Shown: positions 1 through 7,503, numbered from the stretch's first letter. The stretch: 13,164 bases of DNA from Mucilaginibacter sp. (GCA_025934475.1 JAICXZ010000021.1:1-13164); one strand, 5' to 3'. Made by a program: numbers and translations. The notes: generated by a model from the sequence alone, not told the origin.

Positions 1-160
1 CTTCCTCATCCGTTAGCAAACTTCGGAAGATAAAATACCAAACTATGATCGCAGCAAGGCATGCAGCGGCTCGCAGAAAGTATTTGCGCCGGCTAATCTT
101 TGTCACATCATCGCTTTTACACTTCGGGCACCGCAGGATCATTCTGTGTGAGGGTTTCAT
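1..160 (-). CDS. Zinc-ribbon membrane protein, C-terminus cut by window edge
   Basis: The reverse strand is open from an ATG at 160 to the window edge, giving at least 53 residues. An in-frame stop lies 18 bases upstream of that ATG, so the N-terminus is well bounded, although a TTG directly before the ATG is a possible alternative. Residues 11-14 are CPKC, a zinc-ribbon knuckle, followed by a basic patch (SRRKYF) and a hydrophobic stretch of about 16-18 residues (AAACLAAIIVWYFIF) that looks like one membrane helix. If this is a zinc ribbon, the second Cys pair would lie beyond the window or be missing. The gene diverges from the SDR gene across about 110 bp. I do not recognise a specific family. 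Function is unknown. Codon sense and the CPKC-plus-helix layout make it more likely real than not. Confidence 0.55.
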   Translation of the reverse strand, partial: MKPSHRMILRCPKCKSDDVTKISRRKYFLRAAACLAAIIVWYFIFRSLLTDEE

Positions 161-272
161 CAAAGGTAGCGTTCCGGATTAAACAGAGACGCTAAACTTT
201 ACAAAAACTTCATTCCGCTCACCCAACAAATCAATTGATCGTGTTCTTATATTTATAGCAAACGTTATCCTT

Positions 273-1079
273 ATGATTACTTATTCACTACAAGGGCAAA
301 ATGCCCTCGTTACCGGCGCCGACAGCGGCATTGGCAAAGGCGTCGCCCTCGAACTGGCTAAAGCGGGCGCACGTGTCCTAATTAACCATGTTGACGCGCA
401 GGAAATTGCTCAATTAACTGTGGACGAAATAGCCGCTGCCGGAGGCGAGGCATTTGAATTTCATGCCGATGTGAGTAATGAAGCCGAGGTGCAAGCGATG
501 TATGCCGAAATGTTCAAGCGCTGGGGCACTATTGATATACTGGTAAACAATGCCGGCCTGCAACGTGACTCGCGCCTGGTGGATATGACGCTGGAGCAAT
601 GGCAAACTGTGATCAACATCAATCTCACAGGGCAGTTCCTTTGTGCCCGTGAAGCCGCCAGAGAATTTATTCGCAGGGGAGTAGTTGAAAAAAGGAGCAA
701 GGCTGCAGGTAAGATCATTTGCATGAGCAGTGTGCACGAGGTAATTCCCTGGGGCGGTCACGTCAACTATGCCACAAGTAAGGGTGGCGTAATGATGATG
801 ATGAAAAGCATGGCTCAGGAACTGGCGCCTCATAAGATCAGAGTGGTGAGCATTGGGCCGGGCGCAATTCAAACACCTATCAATCACGGTGCATGGGGTA
901 CTCCCGAATCATTAAATAAGTTGTTAACGCTAATACCTTATAATAGGATCGGTCAGCCCGAGGATATAGGCAGACTTGCGGCGTGGCTAGCATCAGATGA
1001 GGCTGATTACATTACCGGCACCACCATTTTTATGGATGGAGGTATGACGCTTTATCCCGGATTTGCGGATAATGGATGA
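273..1079 (+). CDS. SDR-family oxidoreductase, glucose 1-dehydrogenase-like
   Basis: This is a classical short-chain dehydrogenase/reductase of 268 residues, a normal length for the family, expected to be cytosolic and NAD(P)-dependent. The cofactor-binding motif TGADSGIG is at residues 14-21 and NNAG at 92-95. The catalytic residues appear intact: N117, S153 and Y166-x-x-x-K170. The C-terminal stretch DGGMTLYPGF (about residues 255-264) resembles the end of bacterial glucose 1-dehydrogenases (EC 1.1.1.47), which oxidise beta-D-glucose to gluconolactone. Substrate assignment in SDRs is unreliable, so glucose is an inference from that tail and overall likeness. The ATG at 273 leaves a normal short N-terminus (ITYSLQGQNALVTG) before the Rossmann fold. 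No Shine-Dalgarno is seen. A weak -7-like box (TATATTTA, 248-255) lies upstream without a well-spaced -33 element. The gene stands alone and is followed by a repeat hairpin. Confidence 0.85.
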   Translation: MITYSLQGQNALVTGADSGIGKGVALELAKAGARVLINHVDAQEIAQLTVDEIAAAGGEAFEFHADVSNEAEVQAMYAEMFKRWGTIDILVNNAGLQRDSRLVDMTLEQWQTVININLTGQFLCAREAAREFIRRGVVEKRSKAAGKIICMSSVHEVIPWGGHVNYATSKGGVMMMMKSMAQELAPHKIRVVSIGPGAIQTPINHGAWGTPESLNKLLTLIPYNRIGQPEDIGRLAAWLASDEADYITGTTIFMDGGMTLYPGFADNG

Positions 1080-1101
1080 TAGGCCTGGTTGTGTATCGTT
1101 G

Positions 1102-1123
1102 CCGTTCGTGAGGACACAAACGG
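1102..1123 (+). repeat. Short hairpin repeat with GTGAGGACAC core (copy 1)
   Basis: CCGTT (1102-1106) pairs with AACGG (1119-1123), then after one C/A mismatch GTG (1108-1110) pairs with CAC (1115-1117) around an AGGA loop. The preceding GTTGCC (1098-1103) and the core GTGAGGACAC (1108-1117) recur in altered form at 10883-10899, and the core recurs inverted at 10251-10260. It starts about 20 bases after the SDR stop codon but has no following T-run, so a terminator role is doubtful. Confidence 0.55.
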
Positions 1124-1249
1124 GGGTGGGGAAAACAGGTTTTAAACCTTAAAATGGTAATATTTCTTCTCTTTTTTCATCGATAGATAAGCACTTTTAT
1201 ATTACTTTTGTCAGGAACAAAAGGCCATTTGTCATCAAATTGCAAGGAA

Positions 1250-1294
1250 ATTGTTAAGAAAAGTACTTATTGTTAAATTTACACTAAGTACTTA
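1250..1294 (+). repeat. Two-unit direct repeat carrying AAGTACTTA palindromes
   Basis: Unit 1 begins ATTGTTAA (1250-1257) and ends AAGTACTTA (1261-1269). Unit 2 begins ATTGTTAA (1269-1276) and ends AAGTACTTA (1286-1294). AAGTACTT is a perfect palindrome and its two copies are 25 bp apart, about two and a half helical turns. Paired palindromes upstream of a gene suggest binding of a dimeric regulator. They lie about 165 bp before the start at 1459 and well upstream of its -7 box. AT-rich chance repetition is possible. Confidence 0.4.
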
Positions 1295-1427
1295 CCATCA
1301 GCATTGATAAATTGTCAAAAACACGTTTATTATTTGCCAATTTTTTAGGATAATGCGAAAAACGCTCCTAGATTTATCAAAATATTATAAAAGTGTTCTT
1401 AAATTTTAGAAATACGCAATCGTGAAG

Positions 1428-1435
1428 TATTTTTG
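1428..1435 (+). promoter_or_regulatory. Bacteroidota -7 box for the PepSY-like gene
   Basis: TATTTTTG matches the TAnnTTTG consensus of the primary Bacteroidota sigma factor perfectly, and ends 23 bases before the ATG at 1459, implying a short leader. No clear TTTG -33 element is seen at the expected distance, only a T-rich stretch near 1403-1407. Confidence 0.5.
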
Positions 1436-1458
1436 TTGCGGATTTAAAATTTAAGACA

Positions 1459-1935
1459 ATGAAAAAATTATTCATAACCGCAGCAATCGCTACCTTGTTT
1501 AGCGCTAGTGTTTTTGCCGATGGCACCAACAAAAAAGCTCATACTGTAACCGTATCTTATACAGTAGTTAACAAATTTACAGCCGACTTCCCGAATGCAA
1601 AAGACATCACCTGGAACGTAAGCAACAACTACCAAAGAGCAGATTTCGTTCTGGAAGGTGTTGAAACTTCAGCTTTCTACAACATGCAAGGCGAATTTGT
1701 AGCAATTACCGAAGATGTAACTGCTAAGGCTGTTCCTGCATCTACTTTGAAAGAGATCAGCGAGAAATTCAATGGCTATGCTGTTGATCACGTGATCGTT
1801 CTGCAAAACAACACTGAACTGAACCCTGATGCTGAGGAAACAGTTTATTTCGCTGATCTGAAGAAAGGCGAAAAAGAAGTATTAGTGCGCATTACTTCTG
1901 ATGCTCACATCGAACTTTACAAAGAAGTAAAGTAA
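1459..1935 (+). CDS. Secreted PepSY-like protein of unknown function
   Basis: This is a 158-residue protein with a textbook signal peptide: MKK, a hydrophobic core (LFITAAIATLF), and probable cleavage after VFA at residue 20. There is no lipobox Cys, so it is probably periplasmic and soluble. The mature part (about 35-155) shows the pattern of Bacteroidota PepSY-like proteins (beta-lactamase-inhibitor-like fold): F-x-x-x-FPNAKDITWN (residues 40-52), an aromatic/valine-rich strand, a Gly turn (MQGEF, 76-80), VPASTLKEI (92-100) and FNGYAVDHV (104-112). These small proteins are thought to bind or inhibit partners, but no partner is visible here. It contains no Cys. It has its own promoter box and a strong terminator, so it is probably monocistronic. 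The family is assigned by pattern, not by search. Confidence 0.75.
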   Translation: MKKLFITAAIATLFSASVFADGTNKKAHTVTVSYTVVNKFTADFPNAKDITWNVSNNYQRADFVLEGVETSAFYNMQGEFVAITEDVTAKAVPASTLKEISEKFNGYAVDHVIVLQNNTELNPDAEETVYFADLKKGEKEVLVRITSDAHIELYKEVK

Positions 1936-1956
1936 TTTTTTCTAACTGAGTTAACT

Positions 1957-1990
1957 AAGCCATCCTGCGTTGCGGGGTGGCTTTTTTTTT
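1957..1990 (+). terminator. Rho-independent terminator after the PepSY-like gene
   Basis: AAGCCATCC (1957-1965) pairs with GGGTGGCTT (1975-1983) with one G-U pair and a 9-base loop, followed by an unbroken T-run to 1990. It lies 21 bases after the stop codon. Confidence 0.9.
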
Positions 1991-2157
1991 GTCCTTACCT
2001 TATCCCTCAGATCGTGACTGCGCAAATCAGGAGCAACAGTATTTAAGAAAGCTTGCATGTTGTTTTCCGTTTTAACATTTCCTGCACAAAACGTCATTTT
2101 TGAGCCAAAATCAAAACAATTACACCGTTCGGGCATTTATTAGGGTAAACTATAATT

Positions 2158-4362
2158 ATGGCTAAAACCATTATCGTATCTAATAGGCTGCCGGTAAAAA
2201 TCACTGAAAAGGACGGGGAATATCAAATGATACCCAGTGAGGGAGGACTTGCAACCGGTTTAGGTTCGATATATAAGCAGGGTGATAATGTGTGGATTGG
2301 CTGGCCGGGACATGAGGTCACCAATAAGAAAGATCGTGAAAAGATAACTGATCAACTGAAAGAGCAGAGCCTGATCCCCGTTTTTCTGACCCAGGAGGAA
2401 ATTACCCAATATTACGAAGGCTTTTCTAATAACGTCCTATGGCCGGTATTCCACTATTATGCTTCTACCTATGCCAATTACGAGCAATCCAACTGGGACT
2501 ATTACCAGCGGGTAAATGCGATATTTAAAGATGTGGTACTGAAGGTTGCCGAACCGGGCGACACCATTTGGGTACATGATTATCAGCTTTTGTTACTGCC
2601 AACATTGATCCGAAAGGAGCAACCCGAGCTTTCCATTGGTTTTTTCCTGCACATACCGTTTCCATCATATGAAATGTTCAGGCTGATACCCTGGCGTGCT
2701 GAATTGATGGAGGGTATTTTGGGCTCAGATATGATCGGTTTTCATACCTATGATGATGTGCGCCACTTTATCAATGCCGCAACACGTATTCTGCCGGTAA
2801 ATTCATCGGCCAATATCCTAACCAAAGATGACCGCACAATCGTAGCCGAGGCTTTCCCTATTGGTATCGACGATAAAAAATATGCTTCGCTGCCTGATGA
2901 GCCCGAAGTGAAAAAGAACATCAAATTAATCAGGGACACATTTGGCAACACCAAACTGGTGCTTTGCGTCGACAGGCTCGATTATAGCAAGGGTATCTTA
3001 CAACGCCTGCAGGCCATTGAATATATGCTGGAGCATTACCCTGAGACCAAAGAAAAAATAACATTTTACATGATCGTGGTGCCATCGCGTGATACTGTGC
3101 CGCAGTATGCCCACCTGCGCGATGAGATCGATAAACGCGTAGGGGGCATCAACTCCAATTACCGCACCATGGAGTGGACGCCGATTCATTATTTCTATCG
3201 TTCGTTCCCAATTGAAATGCTTTCTGCACTTTACTCAACCTCATCTGTTTGCCTGGTAACACCCATGCGTGACGGTATGAACCTGGTAAGCAAGGAGTAT
3301 GTTGCAAGCCGCGTATACAACGATGGTGTATTGATACTCAGCGAGATGGCTGGCGCATCTAAAGAATTAATTGATGCACTGATAGTTAACCCGAACAATA
3401 CCGAAGAAGTTGCCAAGACCATTATACGCGGAGTTTACATGCCGCTGGAAGAGCAGCGGACGCGCATGAAACAGATGCGCCAGATAGTTGCCAAATTCAA
3501 TATTTCGCACTGGGTTAAAATATTTATGGATAAGCTGAATGAGGTGAAACAATTGCAGCGCTCAATGCAAACGAGGTATGTAAGCGCAAATACCGAGCAG
3601 TCCATCATTAATCGTTATATCAAGACCCGTAAGCGCATCATCTTCCTGGACTATGACGGCACTTTAGTGGATTTTAAAAGCAATATCGAACAGGCTAGTC
3701 CGGATAATGATCTGCATACGATACTGCGCCATTTATGCGAAGATCCATCCAACCACGTAGTATTGATCAGTGGCCGCAAGCATGAAAACCTGGACACCTG
3801 GTTTGATGAATATGACATCGACCTGGTGGCTGAACATGGCGCGTGGTTTAAAAAACAAGGTACCAAATGGCACCGGCTGCCCGGGCTTTCATCGCAATGG
3901 AAATTGGAGTTGCTGCCTATATTGGAAACTTATGTCGACCGTACACCCGGCTCGTTTATCGAGGATAAAAGCTATTCGCTGGTTTGGCACTACCGCAAAG
4001 CGCAAAAGGGCCTGGGTGAGCTCAGAGCGGGCGAGCTGATGAATAATCTTAAGTATGCTGCTATTGACAAAGGCTTGCAGTTGTTACCCGGAAACAAGGT
4101 AGTTGAGATCAAAAATGTGGAGATCAACAAAGGCAAAGCTGCTTTGACCATTGTCGACAACGAAAACTATGATTTTATTCTTGCACTGGGCGACGACTAT
4201 ACGGACGAGGATGTATTTAAAGCGCTTCCCGATAGCGCCATTACGATCAAGATCGGCAACAACGTATCTGCCGCCAAATTCTATATGCGCTCGCCGAATG
4301 AAGCCCGTAATTTACTGCGGCACTTGACGGAACAAAGCCATGTGGTTCATGCGGATAAGTAA
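2158..4362 (+). CDS. otsAB: Bifunctional trehalose-6-phosphate synthase/phosphatase
   Basis: This fusion of two enzymes (734 residues) makes trehalose from UDP-glucose and glucose 6-phosphate in the cytosol. Residues 1 to about 470 are the GT20 synthase: SNR at 8-10, the GGLATGL loop at 29-35, WIGWPG at 46-51, HDYQ at 140-143 (D141 is the expected acceptor-site Asp), RLDYSK with R273 and K278 for UDP-glucose, and DGMNLVSKE with D372 and E380. Residues about 490-734 are the HAD phosphatase: the nucleophile motif DYDGT at 498-502, SGRKHENL as motif II, and GDDYTDED from G678 as the acidic motif. All expected catalytic residues are present in both halves, so both activities are likely. A weak -7-like box (CATTTTTG, 2095-2102) lies upstream. 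The gene converges on the GH15 gene, which may degrade the product. The fused layout is known in Bacteroidota and eukaryotes, whereas enterobacteria use separate otsA and otsB. Confidence 0.95.
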   Translation: MAKTIIVSNRLPVKITEKDGEYQMIPSEGGLATGLGSIYKQGDNVWIGWPGHEVTNKKDREKITDQLKEQSLIPVFLTQEEITQYYEGFSNNVLWPVFHYYASTYANYEQSNWDYYQRVNAIFKDVVLKVAEPGDTIWVHDYQLLLLPTLIRKEQPELSIGFFLHIPFPSYEMFRLIPWRAELMEGILGSDMIGFHTYDDVRHFINAATRILPVNSSANILTKDDRTIVAEAFPIGIDDKKYASLPDEPEVKKNIKLIRDTFGNTKLVLCVDRLDYSKGILQRLQAIEYMLEHYPETKEKITFYMIVVPSRDTVPQYAHLRDEIDKRVGGINSNYRTMEWTPIHYFYRSFPIEMLSALYSTSSVCLVTPMRDGMNLVSKEYVASRVYNDGVLILSEMAGASKELIDALIVNPNNTEEVAKTIIRGVYMPLEEQRTRMKQMRQIVAKFNISHWVKIFMDKLNEVKQLQRSMQTRYVSANTEQSIINRYIKTRKRIIFLDYDGTLVDFKSNIEQASPDNDLHTILRHLCEDPSNHVVLISGRKHENLDTWFDEYDIDLVAEHGAWFKKQGTKWHRLPGLSSQWKLELLPILETYVDRTPGSFIEDKSYSLVWHYRKAQKGLGELRAGELMNNLKYAAIDKGLQLLPGNKVVEIKNVEINKGKAALTIVDNENYDFILALGDDYTDEDVFKALPDSAITIKIGNNVSAAKFYMRSPNEARNLLRHLTEQSHVVHADK

Positions 4363-4364
4363 AA

Positions 4365-4438
4365 TGGTGAATGGTGATTAGTGAATGGTCAATAACGGTG
4401 CGATCAAAAATTGATTATTGACTACTCACCATTCACCA
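4365..4438. repeat. Imperfect inverted repeat between convergent genes
   Basis: TGGTGAATGGTGA (4365-4377) is a perfect inverted match to TCACCATTCACCA (4426-4438). After one mismatch TAGT also pairs, and after a 7-base bulge CAATAA (4390-4395) pairs with TTATTG (4415-4420). The left arm is built from repeated words (GTGAATGGTGATTAGTGAATGG). The element fills the gap between otsAB and the GH15 gene. It could act as a two-way terminator, but neither side has a T-run. Confidence 0.75.
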
Positions 4439-4447
4439 ATTAACTAA

Positions 4448-6235
4448 TCACAGAAAAATCGGTCTATCCAGCTTCATCGCGATCCGGTAAGCAGCATTCA
4501 TCAGACCCACGTGGCTATATGCCTGCGGGAAATTGCCCCACTGGCTGCCGTCTGTTTCATCAACATCCTCGCTGAATAGTAACAGGTGATTGGAGAATTG
4601 CAGCAGGCTCTCGAATTCTTTAACCGCATCATCAACACGACCGACGGTGGCCAGTGCTTCCACATACCAGAAGGCACAGATGAGGAAAGTTGTTTTTGGC
4701 TTACCAAAATCGTCTTTATACAAATAGCGGTAGAATAGGCCTTTATTAGCTTTAAGCTCTTTTTCGAGCGCTACAAGGTGATCCTTCGCACGTTTTGAGG
4801 CAGGATCGAGATAGTTCATCATGATCAGTTGCAGCGTGCTGGCGTCGAGGTTTGAGTTTCCTGCTGAATTAGTATAAACCTTGCGTTTAGGATCATAACA
4901 GCTTTCGATATGTTTGGCGGCTTTTCTCTTTAACGACAAGGCTCGTTTTATCAGCGGTTTGTTTTCAATGGTCCGCGCCATTTTCTCCGCTGCCGAAGCG
5001 CCGGCCCATTGAAACAAATTACTGTAACAGTGGATATTGGCCATGTTGCGAAACTCCCAAATACCTGCATCTTTTTCGTCAATCGTCTTTTCTATCTTGT
5101 CCAATACAAAGCTAACCCAGCGGGCTGAATCCTTTCGTTCTGAAAAGATAAAACGGTGATCAGTATATAGAGGCAGGAGGGAGATCATCACCTGTCCATA
5201 AATATCATTCTGTATGTGCTCATATGCCTGGTTACCAATCCGTACAGGCTTATTGCCCATATAGCCATCCAGACCTGTTAGCACAGTTTCCGTCAACGTA
5301 CTTTTCGCGGTAATGCTGTACAAAGGCTGGTATCTAAAATCTTCCGAAACGGAAATATCTGTGATATAGCCGAAGTATTTTTCCATTTCTTCGAAGTGAC
5401 CGATGTGGTTCAGAGAAGTCAATACGTAATAGGTATCACGCAGCCAACAATAACGGTAGTCCCAGTTGCGGCCGCTTTCCGGTGATTCGGGCAAACTGGT
5501 TGTACTTGCTGCAATAATGGCCCCGGTGTCTTCAAACTGGTGTATTTTTAGCGCCAGCGCCGAACGGATCACATAAGGCTGATAAAAGCCTGCGATAGAG
5601 GAGTGTTTGATCCAGGTTTGCCAGTAACGCGTGGTTTCGTGCAAAAAATGGTCGGCGGTACTGACGAGCGGGGCCTCCAGGGGTTCGCCATAAGTCAATA
5701 CTAGATACTTGCATTCATTTAACACAAAATATTGCTCATCAAACACATAGCTTACGGGAATATTGGTGGTCAGCCTCATATTTTCGGCGCCCCCTATGTA
5801 TTGAATATGATTGCTGCCGCGATGTACATTGAGTTTAATATCTCCATAATCCGACATAGGCTCACATTTGATCTTGATGCGGGGGTATCCATCCAATGGC
5901 TCTATTTTCCTAACAAGCATCAGGGGTTTGTAATACCGCTGATAATTAAAGAAGCGGGGGGCAAAATCGGTGATTTTATACCTATGCCCACTCTTTTTAA
6001 CAGTGATTTCGGTGACTAGTATATTGGTATTTTCCTGGTAGTACTGGTGTGAGTCGAAATCGCCTTCGGGCAGAATAGAGAACTCACCGCCCTTTTTCTT
6101 ATCCAGCAACCCACCGAAAATAAAAGTACTATCGAATTTGGGCCAGCAAAGCCAGTCGACGTTGGTGTTCTTATTAATATGTGCCAGGAAGGCGCAATTG
6201 CCTATGATCCCGGTTTGATACGTATGACGTGCCAT
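4448..6235 (-). CDS. Glycoside hydrolase family 15, trehalase/glucoamylase-like
   Basis: This 595-residue protein has no signal peptide and is expected to be cytosolic. Residues 1 to about 200 form the beta-rich N-terminal domain seen in bacterial and archaeal GH15 trehalases (starting IGNCAFLAHINKNTNVDWLC). The (alpha/alpha)6-barrel follows, with SGRNWDYRYCWLRD at 254-267 (substrate subsite), IGNQAYEHIQNDIYG at 333-347, GIWEFR at 391-396 with E394 as likely general acid, and SEDVDETDGSQWGNFPQAYSH at 555-575 with E556 as candidate base. Family members hydrolyse trehalose, alpha-glucans or oligosaccharides by inversion. Convergence with the trehalose synthesis gene favours trehalase (EC 3.2.1.28), as an inference from context. 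The ATG at 6235 gives the usual family start (ARHTYQTGIIGN). No Shine-Dalgarno and no clear promoter box were found upstream. Confidence 0.88.
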   Translation of the reverse strand: MARHTYQTGIIGNCAFLAHINKNTNVDWLCWPKFDSTFIFGGLLDKKKGGEFSILPEGDFDSHQYYQENTNILVTEITVKKSGHRYKITDFAPRFFNYQRYYKPLMLVRKIEPLDGYPRIKIKCEPMSDYGDIKLNVHRGSNHIQYIGGAENMRLTTNIPVSYVFDEQYFVLNECKYLVLTYGEPLEAPLVSTADHFLHETTRYWQTWIKHSSIAGFYQPYVIRSALALKIHQFEDTGAIIAASTTSLPESPESGRNWDYRYCWLRDTYYVLTSLNHIGHFEEMEKYFGYITDISVSEDFRYQPLYSITAKSTLTETVLTGLDGYMGNKPVRIGNQAYEHIQNDIYGQVMISLLPLYTDHRFIFSERKDSARWVSFVLDKIEKTIDEKDAGIWEFRNMANIHCYSNLFQWAGASAAEKMARTIENKPLIKRALSLKRKAAKHIESCYDPKRKVYTNSAGNSNLDASTLQLIMMNYLDPASKRAKDHLVALEKELKANKGLFYRYLYKDDFGKPKTTFLICAFWYVEALATVGRVDDAVKEFESLLQFSNHLLLFSEDVDETDGSQWGNFPQAYSHVGLMNAAYRIAMKLDRPIFL

Positions 6236-6308
6236 ATTATAATTGGAATGTATCTGATAAGCTTTTAATTAGTTCCAACAACAATTAGTGCGGAATGTTT
6301 ATGGAGGA

Positions 6309-6393
6309 ATATGCAGATATCCGCATGTGTAAATGTGCAGGTGCATTATGTGGCTGCAAATTTTATCATTTGCACATCCGCACATTTGCATAT
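6309..6393. repeat. Imperfect inverted repeat of TGCA/ATGTG words
   Basis: Arms 6309-6335 and 6367-6393 match in inverted orientation at 22 of 27 positions, including ATATGCA at the base and AAATG at the inner end. Both arms are made of short variants of ATGTGCAAATGTGC. It lies in the divergent gap between the GH15 gene and the peroxiredoxin gene, so it is upstream of both and cannot be explained as a terminator for either. Confidence 0.65.
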
Positions 6394-6458
6394 CATTTTA
6401 TAATTCTTTTGCAATAATCACTATAAATTATACCTATTTTGTAGATATTAGAATTTTA

Positions 6459-6480
6459 CCATTGCTTATTTCGGCAATGG
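6459..6480. promoter_or_regulatory. Operator-like inverted repeat before the peroxiredoxin gene
   Basis: CCATTGC (6459-6465) and GCAATGG (6474-6480) form a perfect 7-bp inverted repeat with an 8-base spacer. It overlaps the proposed -33 element of the peroxiredoxin promoter, the place where a regulator could block or assist RNA polymerase. It does not match the OxyR pattern I know (ATAG...CTAT), so the factor is unknown. Confidence 0.45.
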
Positions 6481-6491
6481 GCGTAACTTTA
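6462..6491 (+). promoter_or_regulatory. Likely promoter of the peroxiredoxin gene
   Basis: TTG (6462-6464) is followed after 19 bases by TAACTTTA (6484-6491), a seven-of-eight match to TAnnTTTG. The spacing suits Bacteroidota promoters. The ATG is 42 bases downstream. Confidence 0.45.
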
Positions 6492-6533
6492 TCTTATTAA
6501 CATAATTTATAAACATCAAAAACTACGAACATC

Positions 6534-7169
6534 ATGAGCTTAAGATTAGGCGATGTGGCCCCAAATTTCAAGGCCAAAACATCAGAAGGCGAAATCGATT
6601 TTTACGAGTATCTCGGCAACAACTGGGGAGTACTGTTTTCGCATCCGGCAGACTATACACCTGTTTGCACCACCGAGTTAGGCAGGACAGCCGCGCTAAA
6701 AGACGAGTTTGAAAAACGTAATGTAAAGGTTATTGCACTGAGTGTTGACTCGGTTGAGTCGCACAAAGGCTGGATCAACGATATCAATGAAACACAGAAT
6801 GTAGAGGTAAATTTCCCTATAAGAGGGGATGAGAACCGCGAAATTGCGCTGGCTTATGATATGATTCATCCCAATGCATCATTAACCGCTACTGTGCGTT
6901 CGCTTTTTGTTATAGCACCCGATAAAACTATTAAACTGACCATTACATATCCTGCATCAACCGGCCGTAATTTCCAGGAAATATTGCGTGTTATTGATTC
7001 ACTGCAACTTACAGCAAATTATAGCGTAGCTACTCCGGCCGACTGGAAAGAAGGGGAGGACGTCGTGATTACTCCGGCAATTAAAACAGAAGATATCCCG
7101 GCCAAATTTCCTAAAGGTCATAATATCATAAAGCCATATCTTCGAACTACACCACAACCCAATAAATAA
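6534..7169 (+). CDS. 1-Cys peroxiredoxin (Prx6 type)
   Basis: This 211-residue cytosolic peroxidase reduces hydrogen peroxide and organic hydroperoxides. The peroxidatic motif is HPADYTPVCTTE, with P38, T42 and C45, and the partner Arg is R122 (TVRSLF). C45 is the only cysteine, so the enzyme has no resolving Cys and must be reduced by an external thiol. The long C-terminal arm (about 165-211, with DWKEGEDVVITP and FPKGHNIIKPYLRTTPQP) is typical of the Prx6 subfamily and normally forms part of the dimer. Length is normal. The start MSLRLGDVAPNF is the standard family start. It has a plausible promoter and an operator-like palindrome upstream, and diverges from the GH15 gene. An AT-rich hairpin follows the stop. 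Confidence 0.93.
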   Translation: MSLRLGDVAPNFKAKTSEGEIDFYEYLGNNWGVLFSHPADYTPVCTTELGRTAALKDEFEKRNVKVIALSVDSVESHKGWINDINETQNVEVNFPIRGDENREIALAYDMIHPNASLTATVRSLFVIAPDKTIKLTITYPASTGRNFQEILRVIDSLQLTANYSVATPADWKEGEDVVITPAIKTEDIPAKFPKGHNIIKPYLRTTPQPNK

Positions 7170-7180
7170 TTTAATTTTAT

Positions 7181-7211
7181 TATTTCAATTATTTTATATA
7201 TAATTGAGATA
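7181..7211 (+). terminator. AT-rich hairpin after the peroxiredoxin gene, weak terminator candidate
   Basis: TATTTCAATTA (7181-7191) pairs over 11 bp with TAATTGAGATA (7201-7211), with one G-U pair. The stem is almost all A-T and has no T-run after it, so termination is uncertain. Confidence 0.3.
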
Positions 7212-7252
7212 ATTAGGGTTAATACATATTGCTTTCTGACATTTTATTGCAG

Positions 7253-7287
7253 TTTGGAATTGTCTGTTAATCTTGGGGCTAATTTTT
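7253..7287 (+). promoter_or_regulatory. Candidate promoter of the cold-shock gene
   Basis: TTTG (7253-7256) and TAATTTTT (7280-7287, seven of eight bases of TAnnTTTG) are separated by 23 bases, at the long end of the accepted spacing. The ATG is 18 bases further on. An alternative box TAATCTTG (7268-7275) overlaps this region but has no well-spaced -33 partner. Confidence 0.3.
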
Positions 7288-7305
7288 TAATACTATTGAC
7301 ATATT

Positions 7306-7503
7306 ATGAAAACTGGAAAAGTAAAATGGTTTAACACTCAAAAAGGCTACGGTTTCATCATTACCGATGAGGGCAAGGACCTGTTTGTGCACTTTAAAGA
7401 TGTACAAGGCGGGGTAAATGCCATTAAAGATAACGACTCCGTAGAGTACGATGTGGAAGATGGCAGAAAAGGACCGCAAGCAGTAAAGGTGAAGAAGATA
7501 TAA
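7306..7503 (+). CDS. Cold-shock domain protein (CspA family)
   Basis: This is a 65-residue single cold-shock domain, the usual size. It opens MKTGKVKWFNTQKGYGFI; RNP1 is KGYGFI (13-18) and RNP2 is LFVHF (26-30), the aromatic patches that bind single-stranded RNA and DNA. Family members melt RNA secondary structure and assist translation or act as antiterminators. It may respond to cold or to another stress; Bacteroidota have several paralogues and the sequence alone does not say which condition applies. It is probably monocistronic, with a terminator directly after it. Confidence 0.95.
   Translation: MKTGKVKWFNTQKGYGFIITDEGKDLFVHFKDVQGGVNAIKDNDSVEYDVEDGRKGPQAVKVKKI

Larger units (their letters stand above)
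1080..1458. other. 379-bp gene-free AT-rich region
   Basis: No convincing coding region is seen on either strand. The stretch holds a GTGAGGACAC-type hairpin just after the SDR stop, then AT-rich DNA containing two AAGTACTTA palindromes, and near its right end a good -7 box for the secreted protein at 1459. It is long for this gene-dense window, so it could also contain a small RNA, but nothing in the sequence identifies one. Confidence 0.6.

Noticed and set aside
414..887. Open reading frame of 157 codons on the minus strand
   Set aside because: It lies wholly inside the well-supported SDR gene and its product is His/Cys-rich with no recognisable pattern; it is an antisense shadow.
4365..4438. 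CRISPR-like repeat
   Set aside because: The repeated words are short, unevenly spaced and palindromic as a whole, with no repeat-spacer periodicity.
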